This document shows, in pieces, positions 62,623 to 64,000 of a stretch of DNA of 64,000 nucleotides (position 1 is its first letter; the number at the start of each line of letters is the position of its first letter). Source of the stretch: CAUZIZ01 sp965218775 (GTDB lineage Bacteria > Acidobacteriota > UBA6911 > RPQK01 > JAJDTT01); the NCBI GenBank assembly GCA_965218775.1, contig CBDCLS010000006.1:1178001-1242000 (forward strand), written 5' to 3'. The position numbers were made by a program, and so were the translations under genes. Under the pieces are notes generated by a model that saw nothing but the letters and a program-made list of their open reading frames with translations, was not told where the DNA came from and ran no database searches.

Positions 62623-64000
62623 CTAAATCCCACTCGGTTCCGTAGGTCCAAGCACGGGATCCTGACCCCGGTGGAAATTCTTGCCCATGAGGTATTTGAT
62701 CTCCATTTCAACGTCGCGAATATACGCCCCGTCGATTACGTCAGGGTCGCGATCGGTCAACGTGATTTGCAGCGAGTTCTTACCCGTCATCGGCCAGTGC
62801 TCCCGATCGAGATGATAAACCAACCAGTAACCAGAACCAGTACGGTAACGAGGCGCCCTCATGCGATAGGTCTGGTTAATCTTACGCAGCAGCGAACCGG
62901 CCAGCTTCTTGCCATTGAGGCGGAAGACCACACGGTCCCTTTCGGTCGCATTTATGACGCGCACGCGAAGTAACGCTTCGTGAACACGGCCGACTTTGTC
63001 CCAGCGCTGCAAATCGTCGCTGACGGACAACTCCAAATCCACCGGGCGACCCACGTCAAGAGCCACCGGAAGCTGCATCTTCAGTCCCGGCTCAAGTACC
63101 GGCCTTTTGTAACGTCCTGTGGTTGTTGGTAAGAAGTAGAATTTATCCTTCGGAGCCATGACCTCCGGATCCGGCAGCTCGCGCAGTTTTTCGTAGAACG
63201 TGGCGTCATACGGCCAATTGTTAAACCAATGGGCCAAATACAGTCCGTCGACTCCCTGGGCCCAATAATTGGAGGCGGCGGCTCTTATCATCGCAATATT
63301 CGCCTCGCCGAGCCGATCCGAGTCAATGTGGCTGTGTAGGGCAGCGTGAATGCGGCACTTGGAGCCCTTGGCCGCTTGCACCAGAGGTCGGAAATCCGCC
63401 ATCTGATTCAGTAGCTCCGGCGATCCCAACGTCTGCCCGATGAGTACCTCGACGATGCCTTGACGGATCCACTCGCGGATGTCGAGCCCGATTGAGAGAC
63501 ATTCCTCGATGCTGGCCGGTATACGGATGGCGAGTTCTCGCTTCGGTCCACTTGCTTTCACGTCTCGATAGACGCGCGCGATCCAATCGGTCATGATTTT
63601 CCGCCCCTCGTTGACCTCGGCGGGATGAAAATAGTTGGAGCCGTAGTTGAGTTGAAGCTCCAGGCCATCCACCGGGTACCGCGTTAGCGTTTCGTGAATG
63701 AGCGCGAAGCGCTCATCTCGCACTTCCTGGTGCATGAAATCCAAATTGTCTCGGCCGGTAAAATCAGAATCCAGTCCACCCTTGACGCCAATCTCCAATT
63801 GCCGATTGTTGAACCGGAAATCCGAAGCGCGCGTGTCCTTTCCTTGCTCGCCGGTCCCTTGCTGAACTAACAACGTGGCGTAAAGCAGCATCCCTTTAGC
63901 ATGTGCGCGGTCGCAGATAATCTGCAGCGGGTCATTGCCCGCCTCAATCAATGCTTTCGCGTTCCGATGAGCGCGCATGAACACCAGGTGCGGCCACTTC
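62623..64000 (-). CDS. TIM-barrel glycosyl-hydrolase-like protein, N-terminus beyond window
   Basis: The frame is open to the right edge, so the start is outside. About 459 residues are visible: DPLQIICDRAHAKGMLLYAT, YPVDGLELQLNYGSNYFHPA, ELAIRIPASIEECLSIGLDI, EWIRQGIVEVLIGQTLGSPE, YWAQGVDGLYLAHWFNNWPY, and a beta-rich tail with LSVSDDLQRWDKVGRVHEAL. It is paralogous to 27327-28778 along the whole barrel. The GLEL or GYEL motif at the barrel strand end could hold a catalytic glutamate. Predicted glycosidase-like activity, substrate unknown. Confidence 0.68.
   Translation of the reverse strand, partial: KWPHLVFMRAHRNAKALIEAGNDPLQIICDRAHAKGMLLYATLLVQQGTGEQGKDTRASDFRFNNRQLEIGVKGGLDSDFTGRDNLDFMHQEVRDERFALIHETLTRYPVDGLELQLNYGSNYFHPAEVNEGRKIMTDWIARVYRDVKASGPKRELAIRIPASIEECLSIGLDIREWIRQGIVEVLIGQTLGSPELLNQMADFRPLVQAAKGSKCRIHAALHSHIDSDRLGEANIAMIRAAASNYWAQGVDGLYLAHWFNNWPYDATFYEKLRELPDPEVMAPKDKFYFLPTTTGRYKRPVLEPGLKMQLPVALDVGRPVDLELSVSDDLQRWDKVGRVHEALLRVRVINATERDRVVFRLNGKKLAGSLLRKINQTYRMRAPRYRTGSGYWLVYHLDREHWPMTGKNSLQITLTDRDPDVIDGAYIRDVEMEIKYLMGKNFHRGQDPVLGPTEPSGI

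Noticed and set aside
62461..62973. 170-codon plus-strand frame
   Set aside because: Mostly antisense to the TIM-barrel gene; no domain.

Overview
The window looks like accessory chromosome from an Acidobacteriota-type bacterium. Three remnants are of the acidobacterial pattern: a Ser/Thr kinase with a glycine-rich loop, and two WD40/TolB-like kinase C-termini. A protease carries a C-terminal module common in acidobacterial secreted proteins, and a PadR regulator is coupled to a membrane protein. Some parts (the cytochrome-fused propeller protein and the GGAAGCCTGAAGCG-type repeats) resemble Planctomycetes/Verrucomicrobia DNA instead, so the mosaic may include transferred segments. The taxonomy is inference from gene content only.

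Layout. 1-1.3 kb: a TetR regulator and a family-1 glycosyltransferase that runs off the left edge. 1.3-4.2 kb: decayed kinase start, repeats and a complete IS1380-family element. 4.3-9.7 kb: a Tat-exported propeller protein, transposase remnants, a secreted propeller hydrolase-like protein and a lactonase-type lipoprotein. 9.7-18.2 kb: a graveyard of integrase pieces, hsdM, small ORF families, a MITE related to the IS1380 element, plus an intact secreted zinc protease and a LamG protein. 18.2-31.5 kb: a catabolic block with a dimethylformamidase-like large subunit, sulfatase lipoprotein, Tat amidohydrolase, sialidase-like protein, M19 dipeptidase, TIM-barrel hydrolase-like protein, a tight three-gene membrane cluster and a DSD1-family PLP enzyme. 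31.9-45.5 kb: sialidase-like proteins, a tRNA-Leu 3' fragment beside a ParE-type toxin-antitoxin pair, amidohydrolase, a 1052-residue fusion protein, another propeller hydrolase-like protein and a Gfo/Idh/MocA oxidoreductase. 46-47.7 kb: second IS1380 copy. 47.7-64 kb: PadR operon, more copies of the propeller, sialidase and dipeptidase families, an ISNCY-type element, kinase remnants, and a second TIM-barrel protein running off the right edge.

The main theme is repeated duplication of a few exported enzyme families. One propeller hydrolase-like family has five longer loci (one internally deleted) and two probable remnants. A sialidase-like family has three close copies, an M19 dipeptidase has two copies in inverted orientation, and a TIM-barrel hydrolase-like family has two copies. 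Most carry Sec, Tat or lipoprotein signals. Together with the sulfatase, sugar oxidoreductase and dipeptidases they suggest extracytoplasmic breakdown of complex glycans and glycopeptides, although no substrate can be read from sequence. Transposases, foldback repeats and many broken genes indicate an actively rearranging accessory region.
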